Shown: in pieces, positions 57,164 through 64,000 of the stretch
How the letters are laid out: each line of letters begins with the position of its first letter
Position numbering within the stretch: position 1 is the stretch's first letter
Assembly (NCBI RefSeq): GCF_029893355.1
Contig: NZ_JARZAI010000013.1
Location: 170,845 to 234,844 of the forward strand
DNA length: 64,000 nucleotides
Direction: 5' to 3'
DNA from: Kitasatospora sp. MAA4
GTDB taxonomy: Bacteria; Actinomycetota; Actinomycetes; Streptomycetales; Streptomycetaceae
Notes under the pieces: generated by a model
What the model saw: the letters and a program-made list of their open reading frames with translations, nothing else
Database searches by the model: none
Told to the model about the DNA's origin: nothing
Position numbers and translations under genes: made by a program

Positions 57164-57928
57164 ATGCGCAAGCTGATCCCTCCGTCACACCCCGACCACC
57201 TTGACGTCTCCTCACTGGAGGCCCTCGCCGAGGTCTACGCCTACCCTGAGCAGGTGAAACGCGGCAGTCCGTGGCTGCGCGCCAACATGGTCTCCGGGCT
57301 GGACGGCGCGGCCAAGCTGGGCGGGCTCTCGGAGGGGCTGTCCAGCGAGGCCGACAAGCGGATCTTCGGAGTGCTGCGGGCGCTGAGCGACGTGGTGCTG
57401 GTCGGGGCCGAGACGGTCCGGGCCGAGGGCTACCGCCCGGCCCGCGCCCGCGCCGACTTCGCCGCGGCCCGCCGGGCGGCCGGGCAGGGACCCGCGCCGG
57501 TGATCGCGGTGGTCACCCGCAGCCTGGAGCTGGACCTGAGCGCCCCGCTCTTCACCGAGCCGCTGGTGCGGACCGTGGTGATCACCACCGAGGACTCCCC
57601 CGCCGACGCCCGCCGCGCGGTCGCCGAGCACGCCGAGGTGATCACGGCCGGCCGCGGCTCGGTCGAGCTGCCGCGAGCGCTGGCCGAGTTGACGGCGCGC
57701 GGCTGGACCCGGCAGCTCACCGAGGGCGGTCCGCGGCTGCTCGCCCAGCTGGCCGCCGACGGCCTGCTGGACGAGCTGTGCCTGTCCCTGGCGCCGCTGC
57801 TGACCGGTGGCGACGCGCCGCGCATCCTGCACGGTGCGCAAATGGCAGACGCGCAGCGTATGCGGCTGGTCTCATTGATCGAGCAGAAAGGTTTCCTCTT
57901 CACTCGCTACTGCCGTACCCCCGAGTAG
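57164..57928 (+). CDS. Pyrimidine reductase family (RibD C-terminal-like) protein
   Basis: A 254-residue protein of the RibD-C/dihydrofolate-reductase-like fold. 'WLRANMVSGLDGAAKLGG' (about 36-53), 'RALSDVVLVGAETVRAEGYRPARA' and 'GWTRQLTEGGPRLLAQLAADGLLDELCLSLAPLL' are typical of the riboflavin-biosynthesis reductase family. It could reduce a pyrimidine intermediate with NADPH, but no rib genes are nearby, so the substrate is open. ATG at 57164, no clear ribosome site, 37 bp from the divergent zapE start. Confidence 0.9.
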   Translation: MRKLIPPSHPDHLDVSSLEALAEVYAYPEQVKRGSPWLRANMVSGLDGAAKLGGLSEGLSSEADKRIFGVLRALSDVVLVGAETVRAEGYRPARARADFAAARRAAGQGPAPVIAVVTRSLELDLSAPLFTEPLVRTVVITTEDSPADARRAVAEHAEVITAGRGSVELPRALAELTARGWTRQLTEGGPRLLAQLAADGLLDELCLSLAPLLTGGDAPRILHGAQMADAQRMRLVSLIEQKGFLFTRYCRTPE

Positions 57929-58080
57929 GAACCCGGGACCCGCCGATCCGTCAGCGGACCGATCCCGTGATCACTCCCACGTGGCCCGTGTGCCGTGTGC
58001 GCCGCGTGAGGAAAGCTTCCTCCGGGCACTATGGGAGGGGACACCGGACCCCGGGGGCCTGCAACACGGAAGGGACTCTT

Positions 58081-58539
58081 GTGTTCAAGACCGTACTGAT
58101 GATCGAAAAGGCACTCTCCGAGGCCGACGTGGAGCTGGTCACCACCCTGCACGGCGACGAGAAGGTCTCCTTCGTCGTGCTGATGCAACCCCGCGGCAAG
58201 CAGGACGAACTGCTCCGGGCCCTGGACGACGTGGCCCTCGGGCACCTCGACAAGGCGGTGCACGAGCACGACGACGCCAACGGCCCGACCGTGGTCGGCG
58301 AATCGCTCGAACACAGCCTGCGCCACCTGCGCGAGAGCGGCGCCGAGGCGGTCGGCCAGGTCGTCGAGTCGCAGCCGCTGGACACCCTTCGCAGAGTGGT
58401 CGAGGAGACCGGCGCGGACGAGGTGCTGGTCCTGACCGCCCCGCACTTCGTGGAGGAGTTCTTCCACCGCGACTGGGCCTCCCAGGCACGCCACAAGGTC
58501 GGGGTCCCGGTGCTCAAGCTGTTCGCCAGCGAGGCCTGA
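58081..58539 (+). CDS. Conserved actinobacterial small alpha/beta protein
   Basis: A 152-residue soluble protein. 'VSFVVLMQPRGKQDELLRALDDVALG' and 'VVEETGADEVLVLTAPHFVEEFFHRDWASQARHKVGVPVLKLF' suggest an alpha/beta fold similar to universal-stress proteins. Homologues are sometimes labelled indole-3-glycerol-phosphate synthase, but no such barrel or catalytic residues are visible, so that label is not supported. GTG at 58081 with GGAAGGGA upstream. Function unknown. Confidence 0.75.
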   Translation: MFKTVLMIEKALSEADVELVTTLHGDEKVSFVVLMQPRGKQDELLRALDDVALGHLDKAVHEHDDANGPTVVGESLEHSLRHLRESGAEAVGQVVESQPLDTLRRVVEETGADEVLVLTAPHFVEEFFHRDWASQARHKVGVPVLKLFASEA

Positions 58540-58665
58540 GAAGTCGGGCCGCCAGGGCAGCGGACGCACCGTCCGCCCTGCCGAGTGGTGCAGAATCGTC
58601 CTTGCGGCCGGACCGGTCAGCCACCGCCCGCGAGGACGATTCCCCTTTCTTTACGGAGAGCTCCC

Positions 58666-60072
58666 TTGAACGACGCCGCCCACGACCTGCACGCCCCGCA
58701 CTTCATCGGCATCGGCGGCGCCGGCATGTCCGGCCTGGCGAAGATCCTCGCGGTACGCGGCGCCAAGGTCTCCGGGAGCGACTCCAAGGAGTCCGAGACC
58801 GTCCTTGCGCTGCGTGCGATGGGGGCGTCCGTCCAGGTCGGCCACGCCGCCGAGAACGTCCCGGACGGCGCCAGCAGCATCGTCGTCTCCAGCGCGATCC
58901 GCGAGGACAACCCCGAGCTGGCCGCCGCCCGGCTGCGCGGCATCCCCGTGGTGCACCGCTCCGACGCGCTCGCCGCGCTGATGGGCGGCCGGCGCGCGAT
59001 CGCGGTGGCCGGCACGCACGGCAAGACCACCACCACCAGCATGCTCGCGGTCAGCCTGGCCACGCTCGGCCTGGACCCCTCGTACGCGATCGGCGGCGAC
59101 CTGGACGCGCCGGGCAGCAACGCCCACCACGGCACCGGCGAGATCTTCGTGGCGGAGGCGGACGAAAGCGACCGCAGCTTCCACAAGTACGCGCCCGAGG
59201 TCGCGATCATCCTCAACGTGGAGCTGGACCACCACGCGAACTACGCGTCGATGGAGGAGATCTACGAGTCCTTCGAGACCTTCGTCGGCCGGATCCAGCC
59301 CGGCGGCACGCTGGTGATCTCCGCCGACCACCCCGGCGCCCGCGAGCTGACCGCCCGGGTGGCCGGCCGGGACGGCGTGCGGGTGGTGACCGTCGGCGCC
59401 GCCGAGGACGCCACCGTGCGCGTCCTTCTCGTCGCCGCGCGCGGCATGACCAGCGAGGTCACCGTCCTGCTGGACGGCGCCGAGCTCCCGTTCACCGTCT
59501 CGGTGCCCGGGCGCCACTACGCGCACAACGCGGTCTCGGCGCTGGCCGCCGGCGTCGCGCTGGGCGTGCCGGCCGAGCAGCTGGCGCAGGCGCTGGGCAG
59601 CTACACCGGCGTGCGGCGGCGGCTCCAGCTCAAGGGCGAGGCGGCCGGTGTCCAGGTGATCGACTCCTACGCGCACCACCCGACCGAGATGGCCGCCGAC
59701 CTGGAGGCGATCCGGGAGGCCGCCGGGAGCAGCCGGGTGCTGGTGGTCTTCCAGCCCCACCTGTTCAGCCGCACCCAGCAGCTCTCCGAGGAGATGGGCC
59801 AGGCGCTGGCGCTCGCCGACGCCTCCGTGGTGCTCGACATCTACCCCGCCCGCGAGGACCCGATCCCCGGCGTGACCAGCGAGCTGATCATCGACGCGGC
59901 GCAGCGGGCCGGAGCCGACGTGGCCGCCGAGCACGACTTCGCGGCGGCGCCCGCACGGCTGGCCGCCCTGGCCCGGCCCGGCGACCTGGTGCTGACCATG
60001 GGCGCCGGCGACGTCACCGCCCTGGGCGAGGAAATCTTGAAGCACCTGTCGAGCGTTGCAGTGCAGGCCTGA
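58666..60072 (+). CDS. murC: UDP-N-acetylmuramate--L-alanine ligase
   Basis: A 468-residue Mur ligase that adds L-Ala to UDP-MurNAc, the first amino acid of the peptidoglycan stem. 'HFIGIGGAGMSGLAKIL' is at about 12-28, ATP loop 'AGTHGKTTTTSM' near 117, 'VAEADESDRSF' with the metal ligand, and 'IDSYAHHPTEM' in the C-terminal domain. The best start is TTG at 58666 with GGAGAG 7 nt upstream; no ATG/GTG fits the family N-terminus. The gene stands outside the dcw division cluster. Confidence 0.95.
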   Translation: MNDAAHDLHAPHFIGIGGAGMSGLAKILAVRGAKVSGSDSKESETVLALRAMGASVQVGHAAENVPDGASSIVVSSAIREDNPELAAARLRGIPVVHRSDALAALMGGRRAIAVAGTHGKTTTTSMLAVSLATLGLDPSYAIGGDLDAPGSNAHHGTGEIFVAEADESDRSFHKYAPEVAIILNVELDHHANYASMEEIYESFETFVGRIQPGGTLVISADHPGARELTARVAGRDGVRVVTVGAAEDATVRVLLVAARGMTSEVTVLLDGAELPFTVSVPGRHYAHNAVSALAAGVALGVPAEQLAQALGSYTGVRRRLQLKGEAAGVQVIDSYAHHPTEMAADLEAIREAAGSSRVLVVFQPHLFSRTQQLSEEMGQALALADASVVLDIYPAREDPIPGVTSELIIDAAQRAGADVAAEHDFAAAPARLAALARPGDLVLTMGAGDVTALGEEILKHLSSVAVQA

Positions 60073-60091
60073 CGTTTGCAGGCCTGATGTT
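60062..60091. repeat. 15-bp tandem duplication across the murC stop codon
   Basis: tgcaggcctgacgtt (60062-60076) is followed directly by tgcaggcctgatgtt (60077-60091), one base different. The first copy contains the last codons and stop of murC; the second is untranslated. Confidence 0.85.
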
Positions 60092-60112
60092 TCGACAGCC
60101 TGGGAGCCCGCA

Positions 60113-60526
60113 GTGAGCTACGAGATCGAGAAGACCGACGCCGAGTGGCGTGCCCAGCTCAGCCCGCAGGAGTACAAGGTGCTCCGGCAGGCCGGCACGG
60201 AGGCCCCCTTCGTCGGCGAGTACACCGACACCAAGACGGTCGGCGTCTACAGCTGCCGGGCCTGCGGGAGCGAGCTGTTCAGCTCGGAGACCAAGTTCGA
60301 CAGCCACTGCGGCTGGCCGTCCTACTACGCCCCGCTGGCCGAGGACCGGGTGGAGTACATCGAGGACACCACCCTCGGCATGCGCCGCGTAGAGGTCCGC
60401 TGCGCCGCCTGCGGCGGCCACCTCGGCCACGTCTTCGAGGGCGAGGGCTACGCCAACCCGACCGACCAGCGCTACTGCATCAACAGCATCTCCCTGACCC
60501 TGCGCCCGGCGGCGGACAACGGCTGA
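60113..60526 (+). CDS. msrB: Peptide-methionine (R)-S-oxide reductase
   Basis: A 137-residue MsrB that repairs methionine-R-sulfoxide in proteins. Two CxxC zinc motifs are present (Cys48/Cys51 in CRAC, Cys97/Cys100 in CAAC). Cys122 in 'RYCINSISL' is the catalytic thiol, and the recognition segment 'FDSHCGWPSYY' is at 62-72. GTG at 60113 with GGGAG 7 nt upstream. It lies 40 bp after murC on the same strand, so it may be cotranscribed, and is followed by a strong terminator. Confidence 0.97.
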   Translation: MSYEIEKTDAEWRAQLSPQEYKVLRQAGTEAPFVGEYTDTKTVGVYSCRACGSELFSSETKFDSHCGWPSYYAPLAEDRVEYIEDTTLGMRRVEVRCAACGGHLGHVFEGEGYANPTDQRYCINSISLTLRPAADNG

Positions 60527-60596
60527 GCGAGAGCGCGCCCGCACGAAAGTAGAAGGGTTCGCCTACCTGACGCCGCACCTCGAGTGAGGTGCAGCT

Positions 60597-60644
60597 CAAT
60601 GCCGAGGGCCCAACCAGCGCATGCTGGTTGGGCCCTCGGCATTG
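60597..60644. terminator. 22-bp stem-loop after msrB
   Basis: Perfect inverted repeat 60597-60618 against 60623-60644 with a GCAT loop, 70 bp after the msrB stop. It is the longest hairpin stem I see in the window and marks the left edge of the lower-GC segment. Confidence 0.9.
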
Positions 60645-60780
60645 ACTGTCAGCGTGGATCGATGCCACCCGGAGTGATCCTCGTTGAGAAAACCTCACCT
60701 GCCTTCCATACTGGTGTTGGCGGCTGCTCTGTGGGGCTGCGGCAGGCGCGCCCCTCAAGCATGAGTGGGAGGTTCGACAG

Positions 60781-62601
60781 ATGATTCTCTTCGAGCCGGT
60801 CAAGCGAGGGCCGGAAGTATTCGACATCGGCGGAACGACCATGACCGCGCCGATCTCCAATAATTCGGGAGCACTGCAAAGTCCAACCGTGTACCTCATA
60901 TTCGTCGGGCCGAATTTTCAACAGCAGAACGGCCAGCCGACGAGTGCGGTGAACGCGATGGTTGCTGCAGCCAAGGCGTTAGTCAACTCGGACTATCTCA
61001 CTGGACTCGCCCAGTACGGATGCGACGGGCGGGCAGTCCTCAGCGATTTCACCGTCGATACCACCCTTGATCCCGTGGGGTGGACGTACACCTACACGTT
61101 CCCGGACGGAAGTACGGAAACGACGGGCAATCCGGTCTGGTTCGAAATCGACCGAATCCTCTCTGAATCAAAATTTGCGTCGTGGGCCCCATCTCCAGGA
61201 GGGGATGCAACGACTTCGCCGATCTACGTAGTGACCCGGTACGCCAACAACGGCACCGGCGCCGGTGGATCGTACGGGGGATCCAACGACCGCGGCCCGA
61301 ACAAGTACACTGCACGTGCCGTCAACGGAATTGATGTATCCCTGACCTCCGCCGACCAGGTCGATCAATTCTCCTGGTCATTCAGCCATGAACTCGTCGA
61401 GAGAATCTCAACCGGAATCGGCGGCCTATCGGAAACCGCGCCGGATTCCGGCGGACAGCTGGCCGACGGTGAGCCGGAAGGGCCCGAGGACTACGCATGG
61501 CGTCTGGATGCGGGTCCAAAGGTGACCTCGTACTGGTCCTTCCTCGACCAGGCGTTCGTCATCCCGGGCGCCGCAGCGGACCGCAGCATGCTGACTCCGG
61601 TCTGGAGCAACAGCGCATGGATGGGAAACTGCGTCTCGCTCCAGCAGGGCACGCTGTATTCGATGACTCCGCCGGACACGCAGGTGTCGATCGACACAGG
61701 GGTTCAGGCATTTGCGATCGTCCCCGAGCCCGACTCCGCGTCGATCTTCGAATTGACATCGAAGGGCCAGATAAGGAGATATGGCGGGACCGGCAGCAGT
61801 TGGACAGCCGTCACCGGAGCGAACACCATCGCTACCGCCCTGGCAGCCACGCACGCGGGTTTGTTCATGCTCGCAAACAACGACGGTGGCCCGAGCCAGG
61901 TATGGCATTACTCAGGCCAGGGAAGCAGCTGGGACCCGATCACTGGAGTCAACACATCTGTGGACCGCATAGCAGTCGCTGCAGACGCTCTCTACATGCA
62001 GGCAGGCAACGACGGCGGCCCCCAGCAGGTATGGAGGTACAGCGGCTCAGGTACGAGCTGGGACGCGATCACCGGCACCAACACCGATGTGCTGGGAATG
62101 GAGGCCGCAGGCGGCTGTCTTTACATGCACGCCGACAGTGTCGGCGGCCCGCGGCAGGCATGGAAATACAATGGTTCAGGCACCGACTGGACGTCCGTCA
62201 CCGGGCCGAATACTTACGTGGTGAGCATTGCGGCCGGCGGAGACGTCCTCTACATGCTCGCCCAGAACGATGGCGATACGGTGCGCGTGTGGCAGTACGG
62301 GCTCTCGCCTGGGCAGTGGGTGGCCCTGACCGGACCGGGAACAACGGTCGACGGCATCGTCGCCCGAGACGACGCCCAACTATTCATGAAGGCAGGCAAC
62401 AACGGCGCTGCCGACGGAGTCTGGGAGTACGCCGGCACTCCTATGAACTGGATCGCCCTGACCGGACAAAATACCAAAGTTCTCCTGCTGTACATGGATG
62501 CTCATGATGACCAACTGGGCATGCTTGCGAGAAACAACGGCGCACCGGCTCAGGCATGGCAGTACGAAGGCAGCCCAGGCCATTGGACAGTTGTCGCATG
62601 A
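60781..62601 (+). CDS. Exordium-like (HE motif) protein with C-terminal beta-propeller repeats
   Basis: A 606-residue protein with two parts. Residues 1-300 carry 'SPTVYLIFVGPNF' and 'FSHELVERIS' with His203-Glu204, followed by 'YWSFLDQAFVIPG', a pattern like the exordium/PHI-1 family and some metallopeptidases. Residues about 320-606 contain seven repeats of about 46 residues, each with W-x-x-(I/V/L)-T-G and 'LYM.A.NDGGP.QVW.YSGSG', typical of lectin-like beta-propellers. No signal peptide is visible. GGGAGG precedes the ATG. Codon 67 is a TTA, and base composition is less GC-rich than neighbours, so the gene is probably acquired and bldA-dependent. Confidence 0.75.
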   Translation: MILFEPVKRGPEVFDIGGTTMTAPISNNSGALQSPTVYLIFVGPNFQQQNGQPTSAVNAMVAAAKALVNSDYLTGLAQYGCDGRAVLSDFTVDTTLDPVGWTYTYTFPDGSTETTGNPVWFEIDRILSESKFASWAPSPGGDATTSPIYVVTRYANNGTGAGGSYGGSNDRGPNKYTARAVNGIDVSLTSADQVDQFSWSFSHELVERISTGIGGLSETAPDSGGQLADGEPEGPEDYAWRLDAGPKVTSYWSFLDQAFVIPGAAADRSMLTPVWSNSAWMGNCVSLQQGTLYSMTPPDTQVSIDTGVQAFAIVPEPDSASIFELTSKGQIRRYGGTGSSWTAVTGANTIATALAATHAGLFMLANNDGGPSQVWHYSGQGSSWDPITGVNTSVDRIAVAADALYMQAGNDGGPQQVWRYSGSGTSWDAITGTNTDVLGMEAAGGCLYMHADSVGGPRQAWKYNGSGTDWTSVTGPNTYVVSIAAGGDVLYMLAQNDGDTVRVWQYGLSPGQWVALTGPGTTVDGIVARDDAQLFMKAGNNGAADGVWEYAGTPMNWIALTGQNTKVLLLYMDAHDDQLGMLARNNGAPAQAWQYEGSPGHWTVVA

Positions 62602-62616
62602 GGGCTACGCCAACGA

Positions 62617-62882
62617 TCACGTGGTCTGACCGCCGGTTGCCAGTGATCGGGCGCTGACGTGGTCCAGCCGTTCGGCGAGGACCTGGCGGGCGTCAGGGGT
62701 GACGGTCCGTAGTGCGACCGCCGCAGTGATCATGACGTCGCACAGCTCTCGCCGACCTCTTCCGAGAGCTTCATGATCCGCATGATCCTCTCGGTCTGCT
62801 CAGGCAGCGTGCGGGCGCCGTCCAGCCACCCGACGAGTTGCTCGACGGCGTCCCCGAGCGGGTCAACTGCCGGGTCGGTCAT
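62617..62882 (-). pseudogene. MazG-like nucleotide pyrophosphohydrolase remnant with internal deletion
   Basis: From ATG 62882 (GGAG upstream) a frame reads 'MTDPAVDPLGDAVEQLVGWLDG' and continues to 'RIMKLSEEVGE', the start of a MazG-like domain, but stops at 62730 after 50 codons. In another frame the sequence continues 'ELCDVMITAAVALRTVTPDARQVL' to a stop at 62617, the C-terminal part of the same domain. About 30 residues between these parts (usually 'A.QA.IG.TGQNPRKG...') are missing, and the join at about 62741-62757 shifts the frame. The metal-binding second half of the motif is therefore lost. Confidence 0.75.
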
Positions 62883-63036
62883 GGTTTTTGCTCCGTTCCC
62901 TCTGTGTGAACCGAAAATATCCCGCCGCTCGTGCTACCGAATGCAGGGGCCGACCCGTCTAGGGGTGCAGAGCCGCAGCCATGCGGGTCCGCATGGCCGG
63001 CGTGCGACACACAACACACAGAGGATCCAGTCAGAG

Positions 63037-63861
63037 ATGAAGGATTTCCGCTCAGACCTGAGTGATGAGCTGTCCGCACTCGCGCCGCCGCCGCTGGGCG
63101 ACATCGTCGGGGCCGCGGCCAGCAGTGGCCGCCGCACGCGGCGGATTCGCGCGATCAGCGCGGTGGTCGGCTCGGCCGTCGCGATGGCGGGTGTCGCCGT
63201 GCTGCTCGGCGGCCCGCTGAGCACCGTCGGGGGCTCGGCGGTCCCGGTGAGCGCGGCGGCCGGGCCGCTGGGCTCCGCGGTCGCCTCCCCGAGCGCGAGT
63301 GCCACCGGGACGCCGAGCGCCGCGGCGCAGCCGGCCGAGCCGCAGGTCCCGATCACCGGTGCGGCCCTGCTCTCCGCCGTGCTGCCGCTGCTGCCGCCCG
63401 GCGCGACCAGCCACCTCGCCGCCAACACCCAGCTGACCGACTCCAGGGGCCAGAACCCCATGACCTCGGTGGCGATCGACGTGACCACCCCGGCGGGCAC
63501 CGGGATGGTCCGGGTCTTCGCGGGCAAGTCCACCCCGACGCCCGGGACCGGGGGCGGGTACTGCCCCAAGTCCAGCTGCACCACTGACGCGTCGGGCCAG
63601 AAGGTCTTCGTCGACCACCTGGCGGACAACTGCATCGAGCACACCTCGGTGGCGGTCTCCCGCCCCGACGGCACCGTCGTCCAGGTGCTGTCGAGCAGCT
63701 GCCTCTCCTGGGACGGCAAGAGCAACGCGGCCGGCACGGTGGTCCTCACCGACCAGCAGGCCATCGCCCTCGCGACCAACCCGGCGCTCACCGCCACGAT
63801 GACGCCGTCCCAGGGTGCGGCCGCTGCGGCCAAGTACCCGTCCCTGCCGACTTTCGGCTGA
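63037..63861 (+). CDS. Membrane-anchored hypothetical protein
   Basis: A 274-residue protein: a cytoplasmic N-terminus of about 45 residues ('MKDFRSDLSDELSALAPPPLGDIVGAAASSGRRTRRIR'-type region), one membrane helix at about 42-62, an Ala/Ser/Pro-rich linker, and an extracytoplasmic domain with four cysteines ('YCPKSSC', 'DNCIEH', 'SSSCLSW'). This layout matches hypotheticals encoded next to SigE-type ECF sigma factors in streptomycetes and resembles anti-sigma-like proteins, but no sigma gene is visible here. ATG at 63037 with GAGG about 12 nt upstream. Confidence 0.72.
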   Translation: MKDFRSDLSDELSALAPPPLGDIVGAAASSGRRTRRIRAISAVVGSAVAMAGVAVLLGGPLSTVGGSAVPVSAAAGPLGSAVASPSASATGTPSAAAQPAEPQVPITGAALLSAVLPLLPPGATSHLAANTQLTDSRGQNPMTSVAIDVTTPAGTGMVRVFAGKSTPTPGTGGGYCPKSSCTTDASGQKVFVDHLADNCIEHTSVAVSRPDGTVVQVLSSSCLSWDGKSNAAGTVVLTDQQAIALATNPALTATMTPSQGAAAAAKYPSLPTFG

Positions 63862-64000
63862 CCGATCCGAACGTCGCGGGCCCCGGGGCCCCGGGGCGCG
63901 CCCCCCCGTCGTGGTGCCACCGCCCCAGCCCCAAGGGCCTACCCCCGGGCGGCAATAAACCGAGTTGAACCCCGTGGCCCAGGGCGGGGGCAACCCTGTG
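63862..64000. other. 139-bp end of window, no gene seen
   Basis: After the last stop there is a run of GC-rich repeats (CCCCGGGG near 63882-63897) and no start codon with a ribosome site. Nothing further can be supported. Confidence 0.5.

Noticed and set aside
58081..58539. Indole-3-glycerol-phosphate synthase
   Set aside because: At 152 residues it is too short for the TIM barrel and lacks its catalytic motifs; the label for homologues appears to be an annotation error.
63037..63861. ECF anti-sigma factor gene
   Set aside because: No sigma-factor gene is adjacent and no zinc-binding anti-sigma (HxxxCxxC) motif is present in the N-terminal part.
63941..64000. Possible tRNA-like tail near the window end (CCGAGTTGAACCCC)
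   Set aside because: The T-loop consensus GTTCGAATCC is not present and no acceptor or anticodon stem can be paired.

Overview
The window is high-GC actinobacterial DNA, most likely from the family Streptomycetaceae (Streptomyces, Kitasatospora or a close relative; the genus cannot be fixed from the sequence alone). Evidence: strong GC3 bias, many GTG starts and several apparently leaderless genes, WhiA, an RbpA-family protein, the actinobacterial OpcA/Zwf pair, a mycothiol-type maleylpyruvate isomerase fold protein, and gene order that follows, from memory, the S. coelicolor suf - ctaA/ctaB - tkt/tal/zwf/opcA/pgl - secG/tpi/pgk/gap - whiA/yvcK/rapZ - uvrC/uvrA/uvrB neighbourhood.

Layout. 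1-12.8 kb: a truncated membrane protein, a DUF2071 protein, a LysE exporter, proline catabolism (proline dehydrogenase and P5C dehydrogenase, with a divergent PucR-type regulator), two large conserved hypotheticals, a VOC protein, an MFS transporter and a Uma2-type protein. 12.8-19.7 kb: a complete SUF iron-sulfur assembly operon on the minus strand (sufR-sufB-sufD-Rieske-sufC-sufS-sufU-sufT), with a CAAC-N6-GTTG SufR operator placed over the -10 region and start codon of sufR. 19.8-21.6 kb: an ABC-2 ATPase/permease pair. 21.6-25.9 kb: an accessory block between the ABC pair and ctaA. It holds a LAXTG sortase substrate, a DUF6879/DUF5753-HTH regulatory trio, and a two-gene unit made of a 57-residue Gly/Lys-rich peptide and an enlarged protein-L-isoaspartate O-methyltransferase homologue.

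25.9-43 kb: heme A synthesis (ctaA, ctaB), the pentose-phosphate set (tkt, tal, zwf, opcA, pgl), an orphan ABC-2 permease under a 36-bp perfect palindrome, an RbpA paralogue, secG, glycolysis (tpiA, pgk, gap), then whiA and yvcK. 43-57 kb: rapZ, uvrC, a Tat/lipobox Rieske protein, uvrA, an MDMPI-fold protein, an MBL hydrolase, a cold-shock protein, TerC, TerD, uvrB and zapE. 57-60.5 kb: a pyrimidine-reductase-like protein, a small conserved protein, murC and msrB. 60.5-64 kb: a lower-GC segment with an exordium-like/beta-propeller protein carrying a TTA codon, a MazG-like pseudogene with an internal deletion, and a membrane-anchored hypothetical.

The most interesting system is at 24,523-25,868. 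The peptide and methyltransferase overlap by 4 bp (GTGA). The methyltransferase has a roughly 170-residue C-terminal extension, and the peptide contains Lys-Asp-Gly and Asn-Asp-Gly motifs. This matches the architecture of imiditides, RiPPs in which a PIMT homologue converts an Asp of a linear precursor to aspartimide. The precursor is short enough to be missed by routine gene callers.
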